Shown: positions 1 to 5,861 of the stretch, in pieces
How the letters are laid out: each line of letters starts with the position of its first letter
How positions within the stretch are numbered: position 1 is the stretch's first letter
Assembly: GCA_007128495.1 (NCBI GenBank)
Contig: SKXH01000097.1
Coordinates: forward strand, 1 to 5,861
DNA: 5,861 nt
Direction: 5' to 3'
Source: Bacteroidota bacterium
GTDB taxonomy: Bacteria; Bacteroidota; Ignavibacteria; T3Sed10-11
Program-made: the position numbers and the translations under genes
The notes under the pieces: generated by a model
The model's database searches: none
What the model was told of the DNA's origin: nothing
Seen by the model: only the letters and a program-made list of their open reading frames with translations

Positions 1-375
1 ACCGGTATCGGTGGTATTTTTTTCCGCGCAAAAGAACCGGAAAAACTTGCAAAATGGTATGAGCAACATCTCGGTATAACCGGTGTACCAAAGACCTATG
101 AAGAAGATTCGTGGTGGCAGGACGAAGGACCAACCGTTTTTTCTCCGTTTAACGAGGAGAACGATCTTCTTAATCAATTTAATCGTCCGTGGATACTCAA
201 CTTCCGGGTAAAAAACCTCGATGCAATGGTTTCACAATTACGATCTGCGGGCATTGAGGTTACGGTGGATCCCGAGCAATATCCGAACGGACGCTTTGCT
301 GCACTCCATGACCCCGAAGGAAATCCCATCCAACTCTGGCAACCGGAAGGCATCGATGCATCCCGGCCTCAATAA
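1..375 (+). CDS. VOC (glyoxalase/bleomycin-resistance fold) protein, 5' end missing
   Basis: The frame is open from base 1 and ends at TAA 373-375, giving 124 residues; the start codon lies left of the window. The sequence reads as two tandem beta-alpha-beta modules of the vicinal oxygen chelate fold. The first begins near residue 3 (GGIFFRAKEPEKLAKWYEQHLG), with the typical 'domain then YxxxLG' helix. The second begins near residue 64 (WILNFRVKNLDAMVSQL) and closes with HDPEGNPIQLW at 103-113, a hallmark of the family. Such proteins are small cytosolic metal-dependent lyases, dioxygenases or resistance proteins, and the exact reaction cannot be told. The usual metal-binding Glu in the last strand (IELW) is Gln111 here, and no His is seen at the usual first-module position, so metal binding may be weak or absent. 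Only a few N-terminal residues seem to be missing. The gene converges with the small ABM-like gene, leaving a 94-nt gap (376-469) with no convincing terminator. Confidence 0.88.
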   Translation, partial: TGIGGIFFRAKEPEKLAKWYEQHLGITGVPKTYEEDSWWQDEGPTVFSPFNEENDLLNQFNRPWILNFRVKNLDAMVSQLRSAGIEVTVDPEQYPNGRFAALHDPEGNPIQLWQPEGIDASRPQ

Positions 376-469
376 CATACAGGAACATGCTTATGATGGA
401 TCAAACAATCCGTTGTTCATTCATAGAAAACATACCGGCGATTAACGAGATAGTATAAAATAAAACGTG

Positions 470-778
470 CTACTCATACTCACCGCCAAGCACTCCTTCG
501 ATTTTCTCGAGGTCGATAAAAACCGGTTGTTCCTCGCAAAACGGATGAATGGCATTGAAAAAATTGGCGGTATACGGCGCTTCTCTGTGTGCTCGTTCTG
601 CCTGTTCACCCGGGAAGCACAGAATATGAACGAATGAGTTTGTCTCTTTTATTCTGTATGCATCATATTGTATTTCCGGTTCATATCTTCGCATATTCTC
701 GATGAACTCTGCAACGATTGCTTTCACCTTCTCCACATTTCCGCCGGTAACTGTATACTTCATCATTTTTTGGATCAT
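470..778 (-). CDS. Small ABM-fold (antibiotic biosynthesis monooxygenase-like) protein
   Basis: This 102-residue protein has the size and pattern of a single dimeric alpha/beta-barrel (ferredoxin-like) ABM domain. It starts with a strand (MMKYTVTGG), then a helix (VEKVKAIVAEFIENMRRYEP), a central strand with SFVHILCFPGEQAERAHR at about residues 48-65, and the closing NAIHPFCEEQPVFIDL at about 75-90. The 'VHI..F.....AE.AH' and 'P.CE..P.F..L' patterns are familiar from small ABM/quinol-monooxygenase-like proteins. Members act on quinones or aromatic substrates, or have no known role; no substrate can be assigned here. ATG 778 lies 4 nt after the trmI stop and has no clear Shine-Dalgarno, so translation is probably coupled to trmI. 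Met5 or Met6 (ATG at 766 or 763) are possible alternative starts. The family call is fairly safe; enzymatic activity is not shown. Confidence 0.82.
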   Translation of the reverse strand: MIQKMMKYTVTGGNVEKVKAIVAEFIENMRRYEPEIQYDAYRIKETNSFVHILCFPGEQAERAHREAPYTANFFNAIHPFCEEQPVFIDLEKIEGVLGGEYE

Positions 779-782
779 CGTA

Positions 783-1571
783 TTATTCGTTTGAAGTTTC
801 GGTTTCTATTTTTTCAATTTTATCGCCAAAGAGTAAATATCCCGTATGAATAATCGCCCGTTCACGCGGACGGGTTTTTCCCCGGCGCACCATGATCTCC
901 CGCTTTATGATCTCGAAAGTCCGGAGCCGTAAGAACCCGGTTTCTTCCATCACTCGATGTGACTCCTGGATTTGTTCAATATTCGGACTGAGGATTCCGG
1001 CGGGATGTCCGCCATTCAGTATTTTATATGCGTGGTGTATTATATTCCACGGTTCAGGGACATCTATAAAAACCGCATCCACTGCATTATCGATGAATCC
1101 CTCCTGCGCTATATCCCGTAATGTAAATTCAACGTTATCGAACAATCCATACTTTGTATGATTATTCCTGGCGAGGTTGAGGAATTCTTCCCGCCGTTCG
1201 TAAGAGTATACCCGGCCTTCATTCCCCACCATATTTGATAAGATCAACGTCATTGCCCCCGACCCCGAGCCGACCTCCGCTACATGGCTGCCGGAATGAA
1301 TCCCGAGCTCGAGAAGTATCAGGCCGGCATCTTTCGGATACACGATGGTGGTCTGTCGTTTGAGTTTTTTAGATACACGACTTGTATCGGGTTTTAGTGC
1401 GTAAAAGGTATAGCCGGATTCTGATTTTAGGGGTGTGCCGTATTTAAGATCAGGAGGGAAAAGCACAACACCATAACCGGTCAGGAATTTCTTGTTTCTT
1501 TCGTACCGGACGAGATGCTGGTTCCGCTGATCGTGATAAAGATTAATATAGGTATTTTCGGGTATAAGCAT
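783..1571 (-). CDS. trmI: tRNA (adenine-N1)-methyltransferase, TrmI family (m1A58)
   Basis: TrmI is a tetrameric cytosolic enzyme that uses S-adenosylmethionine to methylate N1 of A58 in the tRNA T-loop, stabilising tRNA structure. The 262-residue length is normal. Residues 1-60 form the small N-terminal beta domain. The 'KRQTTIVYPKD' segment at 71-81 matches the conserved entry to the Rossmann methyltransferase domain. SAM motif I is VAEVGSGSG at 97-105, and the acidic ribose-binding strand end is SYERRE at 123-128 (Glu125). The catalytic motif is FIDVPEPW at 168-175, with Asp170 as the expected catalytic acid. LSPNIEQIQ at 194-202 is another family signature. The last about 15 residues are acidic and probably disordered. 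ATG 1571 has an A/T-rich leader without a Shine-Dalgarno and a plausible promoter just upstream. It is the first gene of a two-gene unit with the ABM-like gene and diverges from rsgA. Confidence 0.95.
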   Translation of the reverse strand: MLIPENTYINLYHDQRNQHLVRYERNKKFLTGYGVVLFPPDLKYGTPLKSESGYTFYALKPDTSRVSKKLKRQTTIVYPKDAGLILLELGIHSGSHVAEVGSGSGAMTLILSNMVGNEGRVYSYERREEFLNLARNNHTKYGLFDNVEFTLRDIAQEGFIDNAVDAVFIDVPEPWNIIHHAYKILNGGHPAGILSPNIEQIQESHRVMEETGFLRLRTFEIIKREIMVRRGKTRPRERAIIHTGYLLFGDKIEKIETETSNE

Positions 1572-1595
1572 TTTATTTTTTTATGAATAGTGTAT

Positions 1596-1624
1596 ATTAT
1601 ATAGTAATTAAAAAATACTATAAA
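1596..1624 (-). promoter_or_regulatory. Putative sigma70-type promoter for trmI
   Basis: On the minus strand a perfect -10 hexamer TATAAT (1596-1601) lies 17 nt downstream of TTTATA (1619-1624), a 4/6 match to the -35 consensus. Transcription would start near 1589 and give a leader of about 17-20 nt before ATG 1571. The 78-nt region between trmI and rsgA is very A/T-rich, so chance matches are likely. An rsgA promoter on the + strand must share this space (for example TATAAA at 1619-1624 as a -10), but no good -35 for it was found. If the organism is a Bacteroidota, its promoters may not follow this consensus. Confidence 0.4.
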
Positions 1625-1649
1625 TAGCAAGAACAGAGCACATGCTCAT

Positions 1650-2717
1650 ATGGCGGCAAAGCGCAAAAATAAACCGGCTAAAGTTAAACGAGCATTAAAA
1701 GACCGGGCAAAAGGCGGACAATCTTCACCTCACGACCTCAAGCCGAAAATATTGTCATCGAAAGTGGAGCGGCGGCAGGTTGATACGACCGGTTTACAAC
1801 AAGGAAAAGTTATAGCGATTGAGGGAAGAACATATTATGTTGAAACGGTCGGGAGTGATACGTCAAAGAAAGTACTTGAATGTGTTCCGTCTCGAAGTGT
1901 AGCAACTGAGAACCCGAATTCAACGCTGATTGCCGTGGGAGATAACGTGTGGTTCCGTACCGGTGATACAGACGATACGGTTGGTATTATTCAACTCATA
2001 GAAGAACGGAAAACCAAACTTGCCCGCCGGGCAGCCGGCTCCGGCGATATGGAACAGGTGATCGGTGCAAATATAGATCAATTAATTATTGTTGTCTCGG
2101 TCGATGAACCACGCTATAAGAAATCACTGATTGACCGATACCTGGTTGCCGCCCGGAAAGGAAAGCTCGAACCGGCTATTTGTATCAATAAGATCGATCT
2201 TGGCGACGAAGAGAAAGTCAAGCGGGATTTACAATTTTATTATGACCGGCTTGAAATACCGGTATACTTTATCAGCGCCGCGGATGGGCGTAATATAGAA
2301 CATTTTACCAACCTCGTTAGAGATAAAACAAGCGTTCTTTCCGGTCCCTCGGGAGCGGGTAAATCTACCATAATAAATGTTCTGTTCGGGAAGGATGTGC
2401 AGGTTACCGCCGATACAAAAAAGAAATTCCGGAAAGGACAGCATATCACAACCTTTGCGCGCATGTTTACATTACCGCAGAGCGGCTACATTCTCGATAC
2501 ACCGGGCATACGGGAATTCGGAATATGGGATGTAAGCCGGGACGAATTGCCGGCGTACTTCCATGAGTTTAACGACTATGCGGATGCTTGTAAGTTCCCG
2601 AACTGCACGCATACGCATGAACCCCAATGTGCGGTGAAGGAAGCGCTCGATTCGGGTGAATTAGACGCCGATAGATATAATAACTATGTCCGGTTATTGA
2701 ACAGTTTGCAAAATTGA
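1650..2717 (+). CDS. rsgA: Ribosome small-subunit-dependent GTPase A (RsgA/YjeQ)
   Basis: RsgA is a circularly permuted GTPase that binds the 30S subunit late in assembly, checks the decoding centre and releases maturation factors. The 355-residue protein shows the expected order. A basic N-terminal tail (1-45) is followed by an OB fold (about 48-120, GKVIAIEGRTYYVETV then VGDNVWFR). The permuted G domain follows: G4 NKID at 180-183, G5 SAA at 209-211, Walker A GPSGAGKST at 232-240, switch I GQHITTFAR at 263-271 and G3 DTPG at 283-286. The C-terminal zinc knuckle has Cys314, Cys319, His321 and Cys327. His265 is in the place of the catalytic histidine known from E. coli RsgA. Switch I has Ile266 where HTT is usual. 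ATG 1650 has no strong Shine-Dalgarno, and an ATG at 1642 is out of frame. The gene diverges from trmI and converges with msrA. Confidence 0.97.
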   Translation: MAAKRKNKPAKVKRALKDRAKGGQSSPHDLKPKILSSKVERRQVDTTGLQQGKVIAIEGRTYYVETVGSDTSKKVLECVPSRSVATENPNSTLIAVGDNVWFRTGDTDDTVGIIQLIEERKTKLARRAAGSGDMEQVIGANIDQLIIVVSVDEPRYKKSLIDRYLVAARKGKLEPAICINKIDLGDEEKVKRDLQFYYDRLEIPVYFISAADGRNIEHFTNLVRDKTSVLSGPSGAGKSTIINVLFGKDVQVTADTKKKFRKGQHITTFARMFTLPQSGYILDTPGIREFGIWDVSRDELPAYFHEFNDYADACKFPNCTHTHEPQCAVKEALDSGELDADRYNNYVRLLNSLQN

Positions 2718-2739
2718 ATCAGGATTTTATCACGAAGGT

Positions 2740-3348
2740 TCATTCATTTAATAGATGCGGAAAATCTCTCTTAAATTTTGCAACCTTGGGAGCGATGACG
2801 ACCGAACAGTACCCTGCATTCGGATTATTGAGGTAGTAATTCTGATGGTAGTTTTCCGCTTTGTAGTAATCGATCAACGGGGATATTTCCGTCACGATCG
2901 GTTCGTTCCACAAACCCGACTCCTGTGTCCGGTGCTTTGATTCCTCCGCAATTTTCTTCTGCCGCTCATCGTGGTAGAAAATGACCGATCGGTATTGGGT
3001 ACCGACGTCGGCTCCCTGCCGGTTGAGTGTTGTCGGATCGTGTGTGTGCCAGAATACTTCGAGGATTGTTTCAAACGATACTATTTTCGGATCGAACACG
3101 AGCCGGATCACTTCGGCGTGGCCGGTCTCACCGGTGCATACCTGTTCGTATGTGGGGTTTTCGACCGTCCCCCCCGAATATCCCGCTTCGACATGCAGGA
3201 CGCCTGTGACGCGCTGGTAGATCGCTTCAACACACCAGAAGCAACCGGCGCCCAGTGTGGCTTCTTCTTTATCTTCGGTTTCCACTGCCTGTGGTTCTGG
3301 ACTGGGAGATGGTGTCAACATAAGCAATATTATGATTAAGTGTACCAT
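2740..3348 (-). CDS. msrA: Peptide-methionine (S)-S-oxide reductase MsrA with hydrophobic N-terminus
   Basis: MsrA reduces the S-epimer of methionine sulfoxide in proteins or free methionine, repairing oxidative damage. The 202-residue protein carries the catalytic motif GCFWC at 35-39 (nucleophile Cys36). It is followed by VEAGYSGG (53-60), NPTYEQVCTGETGHAEV (64-80), the FDP..VSFE..LEVFWHTHDPT segment (85-106), GTQYRSVIFYHD (116-127) and AENYHQNYY (164-172), all typical of the family. Cys39, Cys71 and Cys181 are further cysteines that could resolve the catalytic disulfide. Residues 2-11 are hydrophobic (VHLIIILLML) and are followed by a Pro/Ser and acidic linker (12-29). This suggests an uncleaved anchor or signal peptide, although there is no positive N-region and no lipobox Cys. 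Start ATG 3348 has a GAG five bases upstream, and an in-frame TGA only two codons further up rules out an earlier start. It lies last in the minus-strand block, 50 nt after the broken small gene. Its stop faces that of rsgA across 22 nt, with no obvious terminator. Confidence 0.96.
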   Translation of the reverse strand: MVHLIIILLMLTPSPSPEPQAVETEDKEEATLGAGCFWCVEAIYQRVTGVLHVEAGYSGGTVENPTYEQVCTGETGHAEVIRLVFDPKIVSFETILEVFWHTHDPTTLNRQGADVGTQYRSVIFYHDERQKKIAEESKHRTQESGLWNEPIVTEISPLIDYYKAENYHQNYYLNNPNAGYCSVVIAPKVAKFKRDFPHLLNE

Positions 3349-3364
3349 TTTTTCTCATCTGCTT

Positions 3365-3392
3365 GTCATATTTTAAACCATATTGAAGGCAA
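3365..3392 (-). promoter_or_regulatory. Weak candidate promoter upstream of msrA
   Basis: On the minus strand TTGCCT (3387-3392) and TATGAC (3365-3370) are separated by 16 nt. Each matches the sigma70 consensus at four of six bases. They lie between the stop of the broken small gene and the msrA start, so msrA could be transcribed on its own rather than only by readthrough from the ABC genes. The match is weak and only suggestive. Confidence 0.22.
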
Positions 3393-3398
3393 AATAGT

Positions 3399-3607
3399 TC
3401 AGGATATATCTCTTGCATGCAGGAATATATCCCGAAGTTTTTTCTCTAATTCGGCTTCCGGTACATCCGGGAATTGTTTTTTCAGGGCAGCACGTTTTAT
3501 TATCTTGCTATATAATAGAGTCCGGTAGCGATGCGGATTTTTTCATCTGCTGTCATTTTTTTGTAAATGGCGTATTGGATTTGTTGTGCTTTGTTATTGC
3601 TGTTCAC
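3399..3607 (-). pseudogene. Frameshifted gene for a small (~69 aa) helical protein of unknown function
   Basis: On the minus strand, GTG 3607 opens a frame reading VNSNNKAQQIQYAIYKKM, then TADEKIRIATGLYYIAR, ending at TAA 3500-3502. Shifting one base back at 3503 the reading continues as IIKRAALKKQ, FPDVPEAELEKKLRDIF and LHARDIS, ending at TGA 3399-3401. Joined, this is one coherent, charged, all-helical protein of about 69 residues. It resembles, from memory, a widespread family of small hypothetical proteins with the pattern 'Q..IY..MT..EKL.IA..L...AR......L....PD..E.E....R.IFL.AR'. The two halves meet in register if one base is restored in or next to the Arg codon AGA (3503-3505). GTG 3607 is preceded by GGAG with a 7-nt spacer, the best Shine-Dalgarno in the window; ATG 3634 in the same frame is an alternative start. 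No slippery heptamer was seen at the junction, so a 1-nt deletion or a sequencing error is likelier than programmed frameshifting. It lies 109 nt after the ABC ATPase. Its function is unknown. Confidence 0.72.
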
Positions 3608-3716
3608 GTGCCGGCTCCGGGGGTATGTATACATTCTTTTAATGAAATTACGAATTACAGCGGTTAAATTCCATAGTAGTCATCCTGATTTATCCGGTTA
3701 ACATTATTGCGCAGCA

Positions 3717-4400
3717 TTAAACTGTTACCTCTTCCGGATATTTTACGATTCGCCCGTCAAGTAAATGAATAATCCGGTCGCTGTAGACCGCATTTCGTTC
3801 GGAGTGGGTTACCTGTACAATGGTAGTTCCTTCCCCGTTCAATTTTTTGAACAGCTCCATTATTTCCTCTCCCTGTCTGGTATTTAAATTGCCGGTCGGT
3901 TCATCGGCCAGAATGAGCTTTGGATTTGTGATCACTGCCCGGGCGACTCCGACCAGTTGTTGTTGTCCGCCCGAAAGCTGGTTGGGGAAGAGATCTTTCT
4001 TTGCCACGATGCCGAACCGGTCGAGGGTATCGGCGACAAGACTCTTCCGTTCCGACGATTTAATTTTTTTATACAGGAGCGGCGTTTCGAGATTTTCATA
4101 GACGGTGAGATCGTCGATAAGATGATAGCTCTGAAATACGAATCCAATATGATATTTATGAAGCTCCGAGCGTTGTTTTTCGCCAAGCTGGTGTACCGGT
4201 TTTCCGAGAAAGTGGTACTCACCGTCCGATTGTTCATCCAGCATACCGATGATATGGAGAATGGTGGATTTTCCTGCACCGGACGGCCCCATTATAGTAA
4301 CAAACTCACATTCATTGATTTGAAGATTAACATCACGTAAAACGTATGTTCTTACAAATTTATTTGAATACCATTTAAAAATGTTATTAAGTTTTATCAT
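3717..4400 (-). CDS. ABC transporter ATP-binding protein, LolD/MacB family
   Basis: This cytosolic ATPase subunit powers the FtsX-type permease encoded just upstream. From ATG 4400 it has 227 residues, normal for LolD/MacB-type ATPases. Motifs are Walker A GPSGAGKST (38-46), Q-loop Gln90 in FVFQSYHLI, ABC signature LSGGQ (142-146), Walker B LILADE (162-167) and H-loop His199 in VQVTHSE. The usual QQQRV after the signature is QQQLV, and the D-loop is GNLN (Asn173) where GNLD is canonical. My recollection is that related proteins in this clade also vary at these sites. Walker A, Walker B, the signature and the H-loop are intact, so ATP hydrolysis is expected. A TTG at 4415 would add five residues (MKLFI). 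ATG 4400 is preferred because MIKLNNIFKWY matches the usual family N-terminus. Neither start has a strong Shine-Dalgarno. The permease stop is 33 nt upstream, indicating an operon. Substrate unknown. Confidence 0.94.
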   Translation of the reverse strand: MIKLNNIFKWYSNKFVRTYVLRDVNLQINECEFVTIMGPSGAGKSTILHIIGMLDEQSDGEYHFLGKPVHQLGEKQRSELHKYHIGFVFQSYHLIDDLTVYENLETPLLYKKIKSSERKSLVADTLDRFGIVAKKDLFPNQLSGGQQQLVGVARAVITNPKLILADEPTGNLNTRQGEEIMELFKKLNGEGTTIVQVTHSERNAVYSDRIIHLLDGRIVKYPEEVTV

Positions 4401-4433
4401 AATAAATAATTTCAAACAATTGAACCAAATGAT

Positions 4434-5861
4434 TTACTCATATCTGAGAGATTCCACCGGATTAGCCGTTGCCGCCCGCACCGCCTGATAGCTAACCGTA
4501 ACAATAGCAATGAACGTAGATACAGCGGCGACGAGTGCGAATAACCACGGTTCGAGCGAAACCCGGTATGCGAAATTTTCAAGCCAGTTGTTCATGAAAT
4601 ACCATACAAACGGCCAGGCGATGACGTTTGCAAGAAGTATCAGTTTGATAAAATCCCACGTTAATAACGATACAAGCTGCGGCACCGCTGCGCCGAGTGT
4701 TTTCCGGATTCCCATCTCTTTAGTGCGGCGTTCTGCAGAAAATGCCGATAATCCGAACAATCCGAGACTACCAAGAAGCGCGGCGAATATTGCGAAATAG
4801 AGAACTATTTTTGCAATCCGTTCTTCGTTGCGATATAAAATGTTGTGGAAGTCGTTCATAAACCAAAATGAAAACGGAATTTCCGACTCAAATGCACTCC
4901 ATGTATTTCTGATATGTTCAATAGCACCCGGTACATCGATCCCCGCAACCCGCACGTTCATATATTGTTTAAACTGGTTATTCGGGAAGTTCGTAATCAC
5001 TATCGGTACCGGTCTGACATGCAACGACTCAAAGTTGAAGTCCTTGACAACACCGATGATGTTGCCTGTTCGGACCTGTTCCAATTCTGCTCTTTCACCG
5101 ATCGGATCGGAGAGACCGATTCTTGCCACTGCCGTTTCATTTATGATAATTGCTTCCGTCCGGTCGGTTTGAAATGCCGGATCGAAACGCCGTCCCGATT
5201 TCATCTCAAGTCCGAACGTATCAAAAAAATCTTCATCGGCATAAAGAGTGGTTACATCGTATTTCGTACCGGGATCGAGTCTCAAGCTCCACCCGCCGTA
5301 AACATTCCCTATAATCCGATGAGTCGACGATGCATGGAGGACTGAAGGATGACGAAGCAACTCGTTTTTAAACTCCTCCATCCGGTTCTGAATTGAAGGC
5401 GTTGTTGTCTGAAAGAAAATCAAATTCTCCTTATCATAGCCGATATCGACCGATTGGAAGTGCCGCATCTGATAATAGATTGTCACTGTCGCAAATATCA
5501 ATCCGATAACGAGAGAGAACTGGAATACGACGAGCGTTTTGCGTATGCGGGCCTGCGACCGTTCGGAATGAAACGCTCCTTTGAGAATTCGCGCCGGCTG
5601 AAAACCCGACAGGTATAGGGCTGGATAACTACCGGAGAGTAGTCCGATCAGCACAGTAATTGCACATAAAAATGCAATAAACCCGGGGTCGCCAATGTAA
5701 TGAACCGATGCAGGTAGTTGTGCGAGCGTTCTGAATGAAGGGAGTATCAGTTCGACGAAAACGAGTGCGAACACAAACGCGATCAATGATAAGAGAACCG
5801 ATTCTCCGAGAAATTGACGTATCAGCGAGAAACGGTCGCTCCCCGAGACTTTTCGAATGCC
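4434..5861 (-). CDS. ABC transporter permease, FtsX/MacB type, N-terminal part missing
   Basis: The frame is open to the right edge, so the true start lies outside; 475 residues are visible and end at TAA 4434-4436. The family usually has about 800 residues: two copies of a periplasmic MacB-PCD domain plus an FtsX domain. The visible part starts inside the first FtsX domain (GIRKVSGSDRFSLIRQFLGE, 1-20), with membrane helices at about 22-42 and 60-80. It continues with GSYPALYLSGFQPARILKG (77-95) and a third helix at about 111-130, then a large extracytoplasmic domain (about 131-345). The second FtsX domain follows, with helices at about 348-372, 403-422 and 438-458, the coupling motif EMGIRKTLGA (382-391) and the C-terminal NPVESLRYE. 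GIRK..G recurs in both halves, the cytoplasmic loop that contacts the ATPase. Such permeases export lipoproteins, peptides or drugs, or transmit ATPase motion across the membrane. It is followed by its ATPase after 33 nt. Confidence 0.95.
   Translation of the reverse strand, partial: GIRKVSGSDRFSLIRQFLGESVLLSLIAFVFALVFVELILPSFRTLAQLPASVHYIGDPGFIAFLCAITVLIGLLSGSYPALYLSGFQPARILKGAFHSERSQARIRKTLVVFQFSLVIGLIFATVTIYYQMRHFQSVDIGYDKENLIFFQTTTPSIQNRMEEFKNELLRHPSVLHASSTHRIIGNVYGGWSLRLDPGTKYDVTTLYADEDFFDTFGLEMKSGRRFDPAFQTDRTEAIIINETAVARIGLSDPIGERAELEQVRTGNIIGVVKDFNFESLHVRPVPIVITNFPNNQFKQYMNVRVAGIDVPGAIEHIRNTWSAFESEIPFSFWFMNDFHNILYRNEERIAKIVLYFAIFAALLGSLGLFGLSAFSAERRTKEMGIRKTLGAAVPQLVSLLTWDFIKLILLANVIAWPFVWYFMNNWLENFAYRVSLEPWLFALVAAVSTFIAIVTVSYQAVRAATANPVESLRYE

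Noticed and set aside
393..420. Possible hairpin (ATGA/TCAT and GGAT/ATCC arms) between the convergent VOC and ABM-like genes
   Set aside because: Stems are only four base pairs each, interrupted, and there is no T-run, so it does not support a terminator call.
221..445. 74-aa + strand open frame overlapping the end of the VOC gene
   Set aside because: It overlaps the VOC gene in another frame, shows no family pattern and has no ribosome binding site; the VOC frame has clear signature motifs.
2971..3339. 122-aa + strand open frame opposite msrA
   Set aside because: It is antisense to a clear msrA and has no recognisable composition or motif.
3413..3667. 84-aa + strand open frame across the gap
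   Set aside because: It lies opposite the broken small gene, whose minus-strand reading is much more protein-like and has a good Shine-Dalgarno.
3661..3701. Direct repeat CGGTTAA at 3661-3667 and 3695-3701
   Set aside because: Seven bases repeated once is expected by chance, and no further structure surrounds it.
3957..4340. 127-aa + strand open frame opposite the ABC ATPase
   Set aside because: Shadow of the ATPase gene; no independent start signal or family pattern.
4401..4415. TTG start extending the ABC ATPase by five residues
   Set aside because: ATG 4400 gives the standard family N-terminus, and the extra residues MKLFI have no support.
4914..5345. 143-aa + strand open frame opposite the permease
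   Set aside because: It is antisense to conserved permease coding sequence and has no features of its own.
4434..5786. Treating the permease as a complete 450-aa gene starting at 5786
   Set aside because: The codon at 5786 is an internal TTG; the frame stays open to the edge with typical permease sequence (GIRKVSGS...), so the gene is truncated by the window.

Overview
This 5.9 kb window is an ordinary stretch of bacterial chromosome with tightly packed housekeeping and transport genes. Several signs point loosely to the FCB superphylum (Bacteroidota/Ignavibacteria/Marinimicrobia-like). The large FtsX/MacB-type permease ends in a NPVESLRYE-like tail and has a GSYPALYLS-type motif, both common there. 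Several genes lack a clear Shine-Dalgarno sequence and have A-rich leaders. Base composition is moderate, with many CCGG words. No rRNA or tRNA gene, CRISPR array, transposase or phage gene was seen, so the taxonomic call is an inference.

Layout, left to right: (1) the 3' part of a VOC/glyoxalase-fold gene on + (1-375), cut by the left edge. (2) A two-gene minus-strand unit: trmI, the tRNA m1A58 methyltransferase (783-1571), followed after 4 nt by a small ABM-fold monooxygenase-like gene (470-778). (3) rsgA (1650-2717, +), a ribosome-assembly GTPase, diverging from trmI across a 78-nt AT-rich promoter region. (4) A minus-strand block running from the right edge: a partial ABC permease (4434-5861), its ATPase (3717-4400), a small broken gene (3399-3607) and msrA (2740-3348). 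rsgA and msrA converge with 22 nt between their stops.

Two genes concern translation (tRNA methylation and 30S subunit maturation) and share the divergent promoter region. The permease and ATPase form an FtsX/MacB-type ABC system of the class that moves lipoproteins, peptides or drugs outward, or acts by mechanotransmission; the substrate cannot be read here. MsrA repairs oxidised methionine and carries a hydrophobic N-terminus suggesting membrane attachment or export.

The best discovery is in the apparently empty gap between the ABC ATPase and msrA. Read on the minus strand, it encodes a coherent small helical protein of about 69 residues interrupted by one frameshift near 3503. I saw no convincing novel multi-gene system.
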